NCBI GenBank assembly: GCA_963765815.1
Contig: CAVXXT010000008.1
Span: forward strand, 558,001 to 622,000
Direction of reading: 5' to 3'
Length of the DNA: 64,000 nucleotides
From: DATLNF01 sp963765815
GTDB taxonomy: Bacteria > Actinomycetota > Actinomycetes > BP-191
How positions within the stretch are numbered: position 1 is the stretch's first letter; every line of letters starts with the position of its first letter. A model generated the notes under the pieces. It saw only the letters and a list, made by a program, of their open reading frames with translations, ran no database searches and was not told the origin of the DNA. The position numbers and the translations under genes were made by a program. Shown here piece by piece: positions 37,344 to 46,264 of this stretch.

Positions 37344-39182
37344 ATGCTGACGTTCCCGCGTTCGGTCACTCCTGAGGAGGAGTTCGCCGCCCGGCCGGTG
37401 TCAAAGGCCGCGCCGCGCCGCGATCCGCTCGCGGCGAACGTCGTACCGGACATCCCGCGCTACCTCGTCCCGCTGCTGCCGGCCCGCCGCGAGGCGGTCC
37501 TGCGACTGCTCACCGTCCTGTGGTTCGCGCTCGGGCTGTCGTTCTGGGCCTGGTGGTTCAGCCCGGCGCGCGGAGCGTGGAGCCCGGAGCGGGTCATCGC
37601 GACTGCGGGGCTCGCCTGGGTGTTCCTGCTCGCGGCGTACTCGCTGTTCTTCTGCTGCCGGATGGCCAAGCCCAATCCGGTGCTGCCGATCCCGGAGCTG
37701 CGGGTCGCGATGGTGGTCACCAAGGCCCCCTCCGAGCCGTGGGAGGTCGTCGAGCGGACCCTGCGCGCGATGCTCGACCAGGACTTCCCGTACGACTACG
37801 ACGTCTGGATCGCCGACGAGCGCCCCAGCGGCCGCTCGCTGAAGTGGTGCAAGGGCCACGGCGTCCAGGTGTCGACCCGCAAGGGGATCGCGGAGTACCA
37901 CCAGCCGTCGTGGCCGCGTCGGACGAAGTGCAAGGAAGGCAACCTCGCCTACTTCTACGACACGGTCGGATACCGGCGGTACGACGTCGTCGCGCAGCTC
38001 GACGCCGACCACGTGCCCGCGCGCGACTACCTGCAGCACATCGTGCGGCCGTTCGCCGATCCGCGGATCGGCTATGTCGCCGCGCCGAGCATCTGCGATG
38101 CCAACGCGGAGAAGGGCTGGACCGTTCGCGGTCGCCTCTACCGCGAGGCGTCGCTGCACGGACCGGTCCAGGCCGGGTCCAACGGCGGTTACGCCCCGCT
38201 GTGCATCGGCTCCCACTACGCGGTGCGCACGAAGGCGCTCGAGGACGTCGGCGGGCTCGGCCCGGACCTGGCCGAGGACTTCTCCACCACGCTGTGGATG
38301 CAGTCCGGCGGGTGGGACGGCGTCTTCGCCATCGACGCCATCGCCCACGGCGACGGACCGGAGACCGTCGGCGACATGCTGACCCAGGAGCTGCAGTGGT
38401 CGAAGAGCCTCGGCACGATCCTGACCCGCTGGACCCGCGGCCGGATCAGCAAGGTGCCGCTCAAGGCGCAGCTGCGGATGCGCTTCGCGCTGCTGTTCTA
38501 CTTCCTGCAGGGCATGGTCTGCCTGGTCGCGACGTCGCTGCCGACGATCGGCGTCCTGACCGGGCACACCTGGGGCAACGCGAGTCTCGCCGGCTTCTAC
38601 CTGCGGCTGCTGCCCTGCTCGCTGCTTCTGGTCGCCATCCAGACGCTTCTGCGGCGCAGCCGGGTGCTGCGCCCGGTCGACGCGAAGATCTTCTCCGTCG
38701 ACGTTTTCCTGTTCCAGATGGTCCGTTGGCCGTGGGCGACCTTCGGGTTCCTCATCGGGATGCTCGAGGGACTGCGCAAGCCGACCACCGAGTTCAAGGT
38801 CACCCCGAAGGGCAAGCGGACCGCCAGCCCGCTCGGGCTGTCTATGGTCGCCCCGCCGCTGGTGCTGTCGGCGGTGCCGGCGGTGGCGCTGGTCCTCGCA
38901 CCTGCTCCCGCGGCGACTCTCGGCCTCTACATCATCGCGATCATGCAGTTCCTGTCCTACCTGGCGGTCGCGGCGACGGTGGTCGGCCTGCACGTGCGCG
39001 CCAACCTGGCGGCCCGGTCGGGGTCGACGGCGAAGACCTCGCCGCGACGTCGGGCCAGGCGGGAGCCGCTCCTCACCTGGGCGACCGGGGGTCAGGCTGC
39101 GTCGGCGGTGGCAGGGGTCGCCGTCCTCGTCGGGTCGCTCGTCGCATGGCGCGTCACCACCCTCGACGTGCCGTTTATGTAG
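37344..39182 (+). CDS. Processive GT2-family glycosyltransferase (cellulose/hyaluronan synthase-like)
   Basis: A 612-residue integral membrane enzyme. Two N-terminal membrane helices (about residues 56-110) are followed by the GT-A domain: DEDFPYDYDVWIADERPSGR-like opening near 145, AQLDADHVPARDYL (DxD), LAEDFSTTLWM (ED motif) and QELQWSKSLGTIL in the place of QxxRW; the latter has Q and W but not the Arg. Several C-terminal helices follow (about 380-540). A processive beta-linked polysaccharide is likely. UDP-sugar genes lie directly upstream. Polymer identity is unknown, and the sequence does not match bacterial cellulose synthases closely enough to say cellulose. Confidence 0.83.
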   Translation: MLTFPRSVTPEEEFAARPVSKAAPRRDPLAANVVPDIPRYLVPLLPARREAVLRLLTVLWFALGLSFWAWWFSPARGAWSPERVIATAGLAWVFLLAAYSLFFCCRMAKPNPVLPIPELRVAMVVTKAPSEPWEVVERTLRAMLDQDFPYDYDVWIADERPSGRSLKWCKGHGVQVSTRKGIAEYHQPSWPRRTKCKEGNLAYFYDTVGYRRYDVVAQLDADHVPARDYLQHIVRPFADPRIGYVAAPSICDANAEKGWTVRGRLYREASLHGPVQAGSNGGYAPLCIGSHYAVRTKALEDVGGLGPDLAEDFSTTLWMQSGGWDGVFAIDAIAHGDGPETVGDMLTQELQWSKSLGTILTRWTRGRISKVPLKAQLRMRFALLFYFLQGMVCLVATSLPTIGVLTGHTWGNASLAGFYLRLLPCSLLLVAIQTLLRRSRVLRPVDAKIFSVDVFLFQMVRWPWATFGFLIGMLEGLRKPTTEFKVTPKGKRTASPLGLSMVAPPLVLSAVPAVALVLAPAPAATLGLYIIAIMQFLSYLAVAATVVGLHVRANLAARSGSTAKTSPRRRARREPLLTWATGGQAASAVAGVAVLVGSLVAWRVTTLDVPFM

Positions 39183-40127
39183 CTAACCCGGCGCGGCGAG
39201 CGTCGCGGGGTCGACGTTGGCGCCGCAGACCAGCGTGACGACGCGCTCGCCGCTCGCGGGCACGTAGGCGCCGCTGAGGAGCGCGGCCAGCGCCGTGGCG
39301 CCACCCGGCTCGGACGCGATGCGCAGGTTGTCCCACAGCCAGCGCTGAGCCGCGACGACGTCGTCGTCGCTCACCAGCAGGCACCGATCGACCCACCGGC
39401 TCGCCGCAGCCCAGCCGATCGCCCCCAGCCGGGTCGCGCCGAGCGCGCTCGCCGCCACTCCGCCGACCTCGACGTCGACCGGTCTCCCGGCGGCGAGGGC
39501 CGAGTGCAGGGTCGGCGTACCGGTGGTCTCCACGGCGACGACGCGGACGTCGCCGCGGAACCACGACGCGACGCCGCCGACGAGGCCGCCGCCGCCGACC
39601 GCCACCAGCACCGTGTCGACGTCGGGCACCTGCTCGGCGATCTCGACGGCCGCCGTGCCGGCGCCGGCGACGACCAGCGCTTGGTCGTAGGCGTGCGCGA
39701 ACAGCGCGCCGGTGGCCTGCGCGTGGTCGATGCTCGCCGCGAGCGCGTCGGCGTACCGCTCGCCGACGGTCACGACCTCCGCGCCGAGCGCGCGCAGCCG
39801 GTCGGCCTTCGCGCGCGGGGCCGACTCGGGGACGAAGACGGTGGCGATGTGGCCCAGGTCGTGGGCGGCGTAGGCGACGGCGACCCCGAAGTTGCCGCCG
39901 GACGCCGCGACGATGCCGACATGCGGCACGTGCAACGACAGCATGGTCGCGTAGGCGCCGCGCGCCTTGAACGTGCCGCTCACCTGCAGCAGCTCCAGCT
40001 TGAGGACGAGTGACGCACCTCCCGGCGACAGCGCCGCCTCGACCTCGAGGACCGGCGTACGCCGGACGTGCCCGTCGACGAGTCGCGCCGCCTGCTCGAT
40101 CTCGGCCCGGGTCGGGGGGACGGTCAT
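39183..40127 (-). CDS. PLP-dependent threonine/serine dehydratase-family protein
   Basis: A 314-residue fold-type II PLP enzyme. VSGTFKARGAYATML carries the Schiff-base Lys, AASGGNFGVAVAYAA is the phosphate-adjacent loop and VAVGGGGLVGGVASWF is the PLP glycine loop. The C-terminal ACT domain of biosynthetic IlvA is missing, so it is a short catabolic-type or serine/threonine dehydratase-like enzyme. Its ATG overlaps the MFS gene stop by 4 nt (ATGA), so it is coupled to that transporter. Its stop lies right against the GT2 stop. Confidence 0.82.
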   Translation of the reverse strand: MTVPPTRAEIEQAARLVDGHVRRTPVLEVEAALSPGGASLVLKLELLQVSGTFKARGAYATMLSLHVPHVGIVAASGGNFGVAVAYAAHDLGHIATVFVPESAPRAKADRLRALGAEVVTVGERYADALAASIDHAQATGALFAHAYDQALVVAGAGTAAVEIAEQVPDVDTVLVAVGGGGLVGGVASWFRGDVRVVAVETTGTPTLHSALAAGRPVDVEVGGVAASALGATRLGAIGWAAASRWVDRCLLVSDDDVVAAQRWLWDNLRIASEPGGATALAALLSGAYVPASGERVVTLVCGANVDPATLAAPG

Positions 40128-41338
40128 GGTGTCGAGTGTGTCGTACGTCGTGCGACGGCCGGCCGCAGCGCGAGCTGGGCGGCCGCCCCCGCGAGGCCGA
40201 CGACGAGGCAGCCGTTCCACACCGCTGCGCTGCCGAGGTGCTGGTACGTCGTCGTGCCCACCAGCGGCGCGATGACTGCGGCCGCGCCGAAGGTGAAGCC
40301 GAACGCCCCGGAGTAGCGGCCGCGCAGGTGGCCGGGGGAGATGTCGGCGACCAGGACGACGCCGATGGAGCTCGCGCCGATCTCGCCGAGGGTCCACACG
40401 ACGACGCACAGGGCGTGCTGCCAGCCGGTGTCGGCGAAGCCGTGCAGCCAGAAGCCGATGCCGACGACCGCGATCGACGCCGCCCCGGTCTCGACCCTGG
40501 GGAGCCGGCCGAGCCAGCCGATGACGGCGGGCTGCACGACGACGATCACGAGTCCGTTGAGTCCAGCGATCAGGCCGAAGACCTTGAGGTCGAGACCGTC
40601 GGCGGCCATCGTGAGCGGCAGGGTGATGAACACCTGGAAGTAGACGCACGAGTAGAGCAGCCAGCTGCCGATGACGCCCAGCATGAGCCGGTCGCGGAAC
40701 GGGTCCAGGAAGGACCCGATCGGCGACCGCTCGTCGCGGGCCGGTCGAGTCTCGCCGATCAGGGTGAACACGACCAGGCCGAAGACGACGGTGGTCAGCG
40801 CGTCCAGCCCGAACAGCAGCCCGTAGCCGCGCTCGGCCAGCAGCCCGGCCGTCGACGTCGCGGCGGCGAAGCCGAGGTTGATGGCCCAGAAGTGCAGGCC
40901 GAACGCGCGCACCCGATCCGCCGGCGGGACGACGTCGGCGACCAGGGCCGACGACGCGGGCCGGTAGAGGTCGGCGGTGGCGCCGACGAGCAGCACACCG
41001 ACGACGATCAGCGGCGTCGTCCGGGCGAGCCCGAGCACGCTGATCGAGAGCGCGAACCCGACGGTGCCGAGCAGCATCGTCTCGCGCCGCCCGATCCGGT
41101 CGGCCAGCACCCCGCCCACGATCTGGCTGGGCAGCCCGGCCAGGCCGGTGAGGGCGAGCAGCAGGCCCGCCGAGGACTCGCTCATGCCGCGCTCGCGGAC
41201 GAGGTAGAGGACGAGGAACGGCTGGACGAACGTCCCGAGCCGGTGGACGAAGCTGCCGACGAGCACCACGTAGTACTCCCGTGGCAGGCCGCCGACGCGG
41301 CGCCGCCACGCCTCCTGGATGCTCACCGACGAGAGCAT
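40124..41338 (-). CDS. MFS transporter
   Basis: A 404-residue major facilitator with about 12 membrane helices. The ATG at 41338 begins near homology (MLSSVSIQEAWRRR). Motif A-like segments: QIVGGVLADRIGRRETML between helices 2 and 3, and LGRLPRVETG in the second half. A central cytoplasmic loop, ETRPARDERSPIG, separates the two bundles. The substrate is unknown. Coupling to the downstream PLP dehydratase gene suggests a role near amino-acid use or export, but this is inference. Confidence 0.85.
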   Translation of the reverse strand: MLSSVSIQEAWRRRVGGLPREYYVVLVGSFVHRLGTFVQPFLVLYLVRERGMSESSAGLLLALTGLAGLPSQIVGGVLADRIGRRETMLLGTVGFALSISVLGLARTTPLIVVGVLLVGATADLYRPASSALVADVVPPADRVRAFGLHFWAINLGFAAATSTAGLLAERGYGLLFGLDALTTVVFGLVVFTLIGETRPARDERSPIGSFLDPFRDRLMLGVIGSWLLYSCVYFQVFITLPLTMAADGLDLKVFGLIAGLNGLVIVVVQPAVIGWLGRLPRVETGAASIAVVGIGFWLHGFADTGWQHALCVVVWTLGEIGASSIGVVLVADISPGHLRGRYSGAFGFTFGAAAVIAPLVGTTTYQHLGSAAVWNGCLVVGLAGAAAQLALRPAVARRTTHSTP

Positions 41339-41415
41339 GCCGCACCGGTACGACGGGCGTGCCGCGCTTTCTTGCCACAATGGCCGCCACCCGACCTCGA
41401 TCGACAAGGACCGCT

Positions 41416-42954
41416 GTGACCGCCGAGACCCCTGCCCACCCGCCGCTGCCCGAGATGCGGGCCACGGTCGAGCGAGGCGGTGCCGCGAAGTACCACGAGA
41501 AGAACGCCGAGGCGGGCAAGCTCTTCGCCCGCGAGCGGGTCGCGCTGCTGCTCGACGAGGGGTCGTTCGTCGAGGACGGCCTCTACGCCAACGCGCTCGC
41601 CGGCGACCTGCCGGCCGACGGCGTCGTCACCGGCACCGGCCTCGTCGACGGCCGGCCGGTCTGCGTCATGGCCAACGACTCGACGGTGAAGGCCGGGTCC
41701 TGGGGTGCGCGCACCGTCGAGAAGATCATCCGGATCCTGGAGACGGCGTACCGGACCGGCGTGCCGATGGTCTACCTGGTGGACTCGGCCGGAGCGCGGA
41801 TCACCGACCAGGTCGAGCTGTTCCCCGGCCGTCGCGGTGCGGGCAAGATCTTCCACACCCAGGTGCGGATGTCGGGCTCGGTGCCGCAGGTCTGCGCTCT
41901 CTTCGGACCGAGCGCCGCGGGCGGCGCCTACATCCCGGCGTTCTGCGACATCGTGGTGATGGTCGAGGGCAACGCCTCGATGTACCTCGGCTCTCCGCGG
42001 ATGGCCGAGATGGTGGTCGGCGAGATCACGACGCTCGAGGAGATGGGCGGCGCGAAGATGCACTGCACCGTCTCCGGCTGCGGGACGCACCTCGCGAAGA
42101 CCGAGCCAGAGGCGATCGACGTGGTGAAGCGCCACCTGTCGTTCCTGCCGTCGAACTGGACGCAGGACCCGCCGGTCGTCGAGGCGCGCGAGCCGAAGGC
42201 CGGCATCGACCTGCGCGCGCTGGTGCCGCCGAGCGACCGGCAGGCGTTCGACATGCGCCGCTACATCGCCGGCCTCGTCGACGAGGGCAGCGTCTACGAG
42301 ATCCACGCGCTGTGGGCGCGCGAGCTGGTCACCTGCTTCGCGCGGCTCGACGGGCGGACGATCGGCATCGTCGCCAACAACCCGATGCAGAAGGGCGGCG
42401 TGCTCTTCGTCGACTCGGCCGACAAGGCAGCGAAGTTCATGCAGCTCTGCGACGCGTTCAACGTGCCGCTGCTCTTCCTCGCCGACGTGCCCGGCTTCAT
42501 GATCGGCACGTCGGTCGAGCGCGAGGGCATCATCCGGCACGGCGCGAAGATGATCACGGCGGTGTCCGAGGCGACCGTGCCGAAGATCTCGGTGATCGTG
42601 CGCAAGGCGTACGGCGCGGGCCTCTACGCGATGGCCGGCCCGGGCTTCGAGCCGGACTGCTGCATCGCGCTGCCGACCGCGATGATCGCGGTGATGGGCG
42701 CCGAGGCCGCGGTCAACGCGGTCTACGCCAACAAGATCGCTGCGCTGCCGGAGTCGGAGCGCGAGGCGTTCGTCGCCGAGAAGCGGGCCGAGTACAACAC
42801 CGACATCGACGTCATGCACCTCGCCGCCGAGCTGGTGGTCGACGCCGTCGTCGAGCCCGAGGACCTGCGCGCGGAGCTGGTCCGCCGGTTCGCGGCGTAC
42901 GCCGGCAAGGACCGGTCGTTCTCGCGACGCCGCCACGGCGTCACCCCGGTCTGA
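41416..42954 (+). CDS. Acyl-CoA carboxylase carboxyltransferase beta subunit
   Basis: Transfers CO2 from carboxybiotin to an acyl-CoA. 512 residues; GTG start with AAGGA 5 nt upstream. Crotonase-type N and C halves: GKLFARERVALLLDEGSFVE, YLVDSAGARITDQVELFPG, GPSAAGGAYIPAFCDI in the first, and MQKGGVLFVDSADKAAKF, IRHGAKMITAVSEA and VRKAYGAGLYAMAGPG in the second. It is closer to the methylcrotonyl-CoA type than to the propionyl-CoA enzyme encoded at 28.5-30.1 kb, judged by the GAYIPAFCD form; substrate specificity remains a guess. The HMG-CoA lyase at 32.6 kb would act downstream if leucine degradation is right. Confidence 0.88.
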   Translation: MTAETPAHPPLPEMRATVERGGAAKYHEKNAEAGKLFARERVALLLDEGSFVEDGLYANALAGDLPADGVVTGTGLVDGRPVCVMANDSTVKAGSWGARTVEKIIRILETAYRTGVPMVYLVDSAGARITDQVELFPGRRGAGKIFHTQVRMSGSVPQVCALFGPSAAGGAYIPAFCDIVVMVEGNASMYLGSPRMAEMVVGEITTLEEMGGAKMHCTVSGCGTHLAKTEPEAIDVVKRHLSFLPSNWTQDPPVVEAREPKAGIDLRALVPPSDRQAFDMRRYIAGLVDEGSVYEIHALWARELVTCFARLDGRTIGIVANNPMQKGGVLFVDSADKAAKFMQLCDAFNVPLLFLADVPGFMIGTSVEREGIIRHGAKMITAVSEATVPKISVIVRKAYGAGLYAMAGPGFEPDCCIALPTAMIAVMGAEAAVNAVYANKIAALPESEREAFVAEKRAEYNTDIDVMHLAAELVVDAVVEPEDLRAELVRRFAAYAGKDRSFSRRRHGVTPV

Positions 42955-42958
42955 CGGC

Positions 42959-43432
42959 TCAGGCGATGGTGGTGACGGCCGCCTCGACCGGGGTGGGGTC
43001 GTCGGCGGCGATCTCCAGGAACACCCACTTCTTGTACGCGTAGAACCGCCACAGCGTGCCGAGCGCGATGCCCACGCCGTTGGCGGCGATGTTGAGCGCG
43101 AGCGGGCTGGTCAGCCCGAGCACGTAGCGGGTGAAGCCCAGGACGACCAGCGCGATCGCGAGGCCGACCGCGTTGAGGACGAAGAAGAGGACGTACTCGC
43201 GGCGGAAGCTGGTGCGCGCCCGGTGCGCGAACGACCAGTGCCGGTTCATGAAGTAGCTGCTGGTCGCGGCGACCGCCGTCGCGATCGTCTTCGCGGTCAG
43301 CGGGCCGACGTCCCAGCCGAAGTGCAGGACGTTGAAGAGGGCGATGTCGAGGACGGCGTTGAAGGCGCCCACGAGGCCGAACTTCGCGATCTCGTGGACG
43401 AGCACCTCGAAGCGTCGATAGAGGGCGCGCAC
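42959..43432 (-). CDS. GtrA-family membrane protein
   Basis: A 157-residue protein with four membrane helices, e.g. FGLVGAFNAVLDIALFNVLH and ALVVLGFTRYVLGLT. The FNAVLDIALFN, NRHWSFAHR and RFYAYKKWVF segments are GtrA hallmarks. GtrA proteins move polyprenyl-linked sugars across the membrane or help glycosylate surface polymers. The GTG at 43432 was chosen (AGGA 9 nt upstream); a longer frame to 43480 exists. It is divergent from the acyl-CoA dehydrogenase gene, and its partner glycosyltransferase is not next to it. Confidence 0.85.
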   Translation of the reverse strand: MRALYRRFEVLVHEIAKFGLVGAFNAVLDIALFNVLHFGWDVGPLTAKTIATAVAATSSYFMNRHWSFAHRARTSFRREYVLFFVLNAVGLAIALVVLGFTRYVLGLTSPLALNIAANGVGIALGTLWRFYAYKKWVFLEIAADDPTPVEAAVTTIA

Positions 43433-43512
43433 AACGTTGAATCCTACCGGTGCCGGCGTGGGAGACTGGCCCGCCCCCACGTCCGTCGTACTGCGATCCG
43501 AGGTGCTCTGCT

Positions 43513-44667
43513 GTGGTCGACAACCGCCTGACCGACGAGCAGGAGGCCCTGCGCAAGACCGTCGAGCACTTCGCCCGCACGGTCGTGGCGCCGCGCGCGG
43601 AGGAGATGGACGAGACCGCCGAGTTCCCCTACGACATCGTCAAGGCGATGGGCCAGATGGGCCTGTTCGGGCTGCCCTTCCCCGAGGAGTACGGCGGCAT
43701 GGGCGGCGACTACTTCGCGCTCTGCCTCGCGCTCGAGGAGCTGGCCCGGGTCGACTCATCGGTGGCCATCACGCTCGAGGCCGGCGTCTCCCTGGGCGCG
43801 ATGCCGGTCTACCGGTTCGGGACCGAGGAGCAGAAGCGCGAGTGGCTGCCGCAGCTGACCAGCGGTGAGGCGCTCGGCGCCTTCGGGCTTACCGAGCCGG
43901 GCGGTGGCTCCGACGCCGGAGCGACGCGTACGACGGCCAAGCTCGATGGTGGGGAGTGGGTGCTCAACGGCACCAAGTCCTTCATCACCAACTCCGGCAC
44001 CGACATCACCCGGCTCGTCACGGCGACGGCAGTCACGGGCGAGGTGGCCGGCGGGCACAAGGAGATCAGCTCCGTCCTGGTCCCGGTCCCGCACCCCGGG
44101 TTCAGCGCGTCGAAGAAGTACTCGAAGGTCGGCTGGCACGCGTCCGACACCCGGGAGATCGTCTTCACCGACTGCCGCGTGCCTGAGGCCAACCTGCTCG
44201 GCCAGCGCGGCCGCGGCTACGCCAACTTCCTGCAGATCCTCGACGAGGGACGCATCGCGATCAGCGCGCTCGCGGTGGGACTCGCGCAGGGTTGCGTCGA
44301 CGAGAGCGTGAAGTACTCCAAGGAGCGCGAGGCGTTCGGCAAGCCGATCGGGCAGTACCAGGCGATCGCGTTCAAGATCGCCGACATGGACATGCGCGCG
44401 CATACCGCGCGGCTGGCCTACTACGCCGCCGCCGAGAAGATGCTGCGCGGCGAGCCGTTCAAGAAGGAGGCGGCGATCGCCAAGCTCTACTCGAGCGAGA
44501 TCGCCGTCACCAACGCGCGCGAGGCGGTGCAGGTGCACGGCGGGTACGGCTTCATGAACGAGTACCCGGTCGCCCGCTTCTACCGCGACTGCAAGATCCT
44601 CGAGATCGGCGAAGGCACCTCCGAGGTGCAGCGCATTCTCATCGCCCGTGAGCTCGGCGTCGGCTAG
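43513..44667 (+). CDS. Acyl-CoA dehydrogenase (short-chain type)
   Basis: 384 residues; GTG start behind GAGGTG. Complete short-chain ACAD: GLPFPEEYGGMGGDY, FGLTEPGGGSDAGATRT, TKSFITNSGTD, REAFGKPIGQYQAIAFKIAD, QVHGGYGFMNEYPVARF and EIGEGTSEVQRILIARE with the catalytic Glu. It may be isovaleryl- or butyryl-CoA directed; no flavoprotein electron acceptor genes are adjacent. It follows the carboxyltransferase and GtrA genes and precedes a block of palindromic repeats. Confidence 0.9.
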   Translation: MVDNRLTDEQEALRKTVEHFARTVVAPRAEEMDETAEFPYDIVKAMGQMGLFGLPFPEEYGGMGGDYFALCLALEELARVDSSVAITLEAGVSLGAMPVYRFGTEEQKREWLPQLTSGEALGAFGLTEPGGGSDAGATRTTAKLDGGEWVLNGTKSFITNSGTDITRLVTATAVTGEVAGGHKEISSVLVPVPHPGFSASKKYSKVGWHASDTREIVFTDCRVPEANLLGQRGRGYANFLQILDEGRIAISALAVGLAQGCVDESVKYSKEREAFGKPIGQYQAIAFKIADMDMRAHTARLAYYAAAEKMLRGEPFKKEAAIAKLYSSEIAVTNAREAVQVHGGYGFMNEYPVARFYRDCKILEIGEGTSEVQRILIARELGVG

Positions 44668-44684
44668 CTCTCCTCGAGCCCCGC

Positions 44685-44747
44685 CGAACGAAATGCGACC
44701 GGGTCGCCACCCCCGCACGAGAACCGAACGAGATGCGACCGGGTCGC
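44685..44747 (+). repeat. Two tandem copies of a GCGACCGGGTCGC-type palindrome (40-bp period)
   Basis: Copies at 44695-44707 and 44735-44747 share the 5' context CCGAACGA[A/G]AT before the 13-bp palindrome. Two more copies, with a hairpin between, are at 55292-55343. All four lie behind or between genes, near 3' ends. Confidence 0.7.
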
Positions 44748-44834
44748 GAATGGTCGTTCTTCGCGCAGCTGGCCATCGGCGTACTCGTCGCCCTCGGCGC
44801 GGCCGCCGCGATCGTCCACCGCCGCGACGCGTAG
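44733..44834 (+). CDS. Possible small single-span membrane protein (33 aa)
   Basis: ATG within the second repeat copy opens a 33-residue frame: MRPGREWSFF, a hydrophobic helix (QLAIGVLVALGAAAAIVH, about residues 12-29) and the tail RRDA before TAG. This is a typical shape for a real mini membrane protein, but the start codon lies inside a repeat that recurs elsewhere, no clear ribosome binding site is seen and the frame is short. I cannot tell it from chance. Confidence 0.35.
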   Translation: MRPGREWSFFAQLAIGVLVALGAAAAIVHRRDA

Positions 44835-44862
44835 AGCTCGCGCCGAGCACCCTCGCTTTGCA

Positions 44863-45273
44863 CTACGCGATGAGGCGGGGGTGCTCGATCGCGGGGCAGA
44901 CGTCCATGACCATGTCGACGCCGGCCGCGACCGCCCGCTTCTGCGCGGCGTAGTCGATGACGCCGAGCTGGCACCAGACCGCCTTCGCCCCGATCGCGAT
45001 CGCCTCGTCGACCACGCCGGACACGTGCTCCGAGCGCCGGAAGACGTCGACGACCTCGACGCCCTCGGTGACCGGGATCTCGGCCAGCGACGGGTACGTC
45101 GGCAGCCCGGCCACCTCGTCACAGAGCGGGTTGACCGGGATGACCCGGTAGCCGGCCCGGCGAAGGAACTGGAGCACCCGGTAGCTGGCCCGGGACGGAT
45201 CGGGCGAAGCGCCCACGACCGCCCAGACCCGATATTCGGTGAGGATTCGTCGTACGGCGTCGTCGTCGTCCAT
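44863..45273 (-). CDS. CoA-binding domain protein (YccU-like)
   Basis: A 136-residue Rossmann protein with the succinyl-CoA-synthetase-alpha-like CoA-binding fold: WAVVGASPDPSRASYRVLQF, YRVIPVNPLCDEVAG, VDVFRRSEHVSGVVDEAI, VWCQLGVIDYAAQ and MDVCPAIEHPRL. It is a stand-alone domain of unknown role. A minus-strand TAGCCT box (45282-45287) ends 8 nt before the ATG, so the message is probably leaderless. It is divergent from the L,D-transpeptidase pair. Confidence 0.87.
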   Translation of the reverse strand: MDDDDAVRRILTEYRVWAVVGASPDPSRASYRVLQFLRRAGYRVIPVNPLCDEVAGLPTYPSLAEIPVTEGVEVVDVFRRSEHVSGVVDEAIAIGAKAVWCQLGVIDYAAQKRAVAAGVDMVMDVCPAIEHPRLIA

Positions 45274-45371
45274 GAGCCGCGAGGCTAGTGCCTTCTCCCA
45301 GGCCCGCGGGCAGGAGGGGCGTCCCGCGGCGTCGAAGGTTGGCTGATCCAGAAGCGGAATTACGGAGAGTC

Positions 45372-46220
45372 ATGCACGCCCCGAGCAGCCGGCGAGACCC
45401 GACGACGCGCCCTGAGGTGATCGCGCTCGCGTTCCTGATCGTCGCGATCCTCAGCACCTCGGTATCCACCGCGTTCGTGCGCTCGCCCGAGGCGGCCGCC
45501 GCTGCGCCGGCCGTCGTGGCCGGCCCGAGCGCGTCGCCGAGCCCGTCCCCGGTCACCGTCGAGCCGGCGTCGATCCCCACCGAGGCGCCCGCCGCCTGCC
45601 CCGCCGCGCCGACGCTCCCGTCCTCCGACACCCTCGTCGTGCACCCGCAGACCGCGACCGTCACGGTGCACAAGACGCCGAGCGGCCTGCCGCTGAAGAC
45701 CCTGCAGAACCCGACCCGCGACCACCAGCCGCTGCACCTGCGGGTGCTGGAGAAGGCGGGCCGGTGGTACCGCGTGCAGATGCCCGAGCGGCCCAACTCG
45801 GTGAGCGGGTGGGTGCTGAACGACGGGATGACGTCGTCGCGTACGCCGTACCGGATCCTCGTCCAGCGCTGCTCGCGCCAGCTGACGCTCTACAAGCTCG
45901 GCGCTCCGGTCTTCAGCGCGCCGGTCGCGATCGGCAAGGAGAAGACCCCCACGCCGCTCGGCGACTTCTACGTCGACTTCGCCGAGGCGTGGCGGCCGAC
46001 CAGCGTCTACGGACCGTGGCTGGTGTCGGTCAGCGGCTTCTCCGAGGTCTACGACAAGTTCGGCAAGGGCGGGGTTGGGCAGATAGGGATACATGGGACC
46101 CAAGCCGCGACGTCGGTCGGCAAGCCGACCAGCAACGGCTGCATCCGCATGCACAACGAGGACATCACCCGACTTGCGTCGCTCATCGACGCCGGCACCC
46201 CCGTCCGGATCGTCGACTGA
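45372..46220 (+). CDS. L,D-transpeptidase (YkuD), first of a tandem pair
   Basis: A 282-residue secreted enzyme for 3-3 peptidoglycan crosslinks or protein attachment. The ATG follows GGAGAG. N-terminal signal/anchor helix IALAFLIVAILSTSV, then a Pro/Ser/Ala linker (about residues 38-75), an SH3-like segment ending RPNSVSGWVLNDGM, and the YkuD domain with GIHGTQAATSVG (His) and SNGCIRMHNEDI (catalytic Cys). Both active-site residues are intact. The next gene is a paralog 44 nt on, probably in one operon. Confidence 0.9.
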   Translation: MHAPSSRRDPTTRPEVIALAFLIVAILSTSVSTAFVRSPEAAAAAPAVVAGPSASPSPSPVTVEPASIPTEAPAACPAAPTLPSSDTLVVHPQTATVTVHKTPSGLPLKTLQNPTRDHQPLHLRVLEKAGRWYRVQMPERPNSVSGWVLNDGMTSSRTPYRILVQRCSRQLTLYKLGAPVFSAPVAIGKEKTPTPLGDFYVDFAEAWRPTSVYGPWLVSVSGFSEVYDKFGKGGVGQIGIHGTQAATSVGKPTSNGCIRMHNEDITRLASLIDAGTPVRIVD

Positions 46221-46264
46221 CCTGATCGCCTTCGCCCGGCCCAGCTCGAGGAGACCTTCGACTC

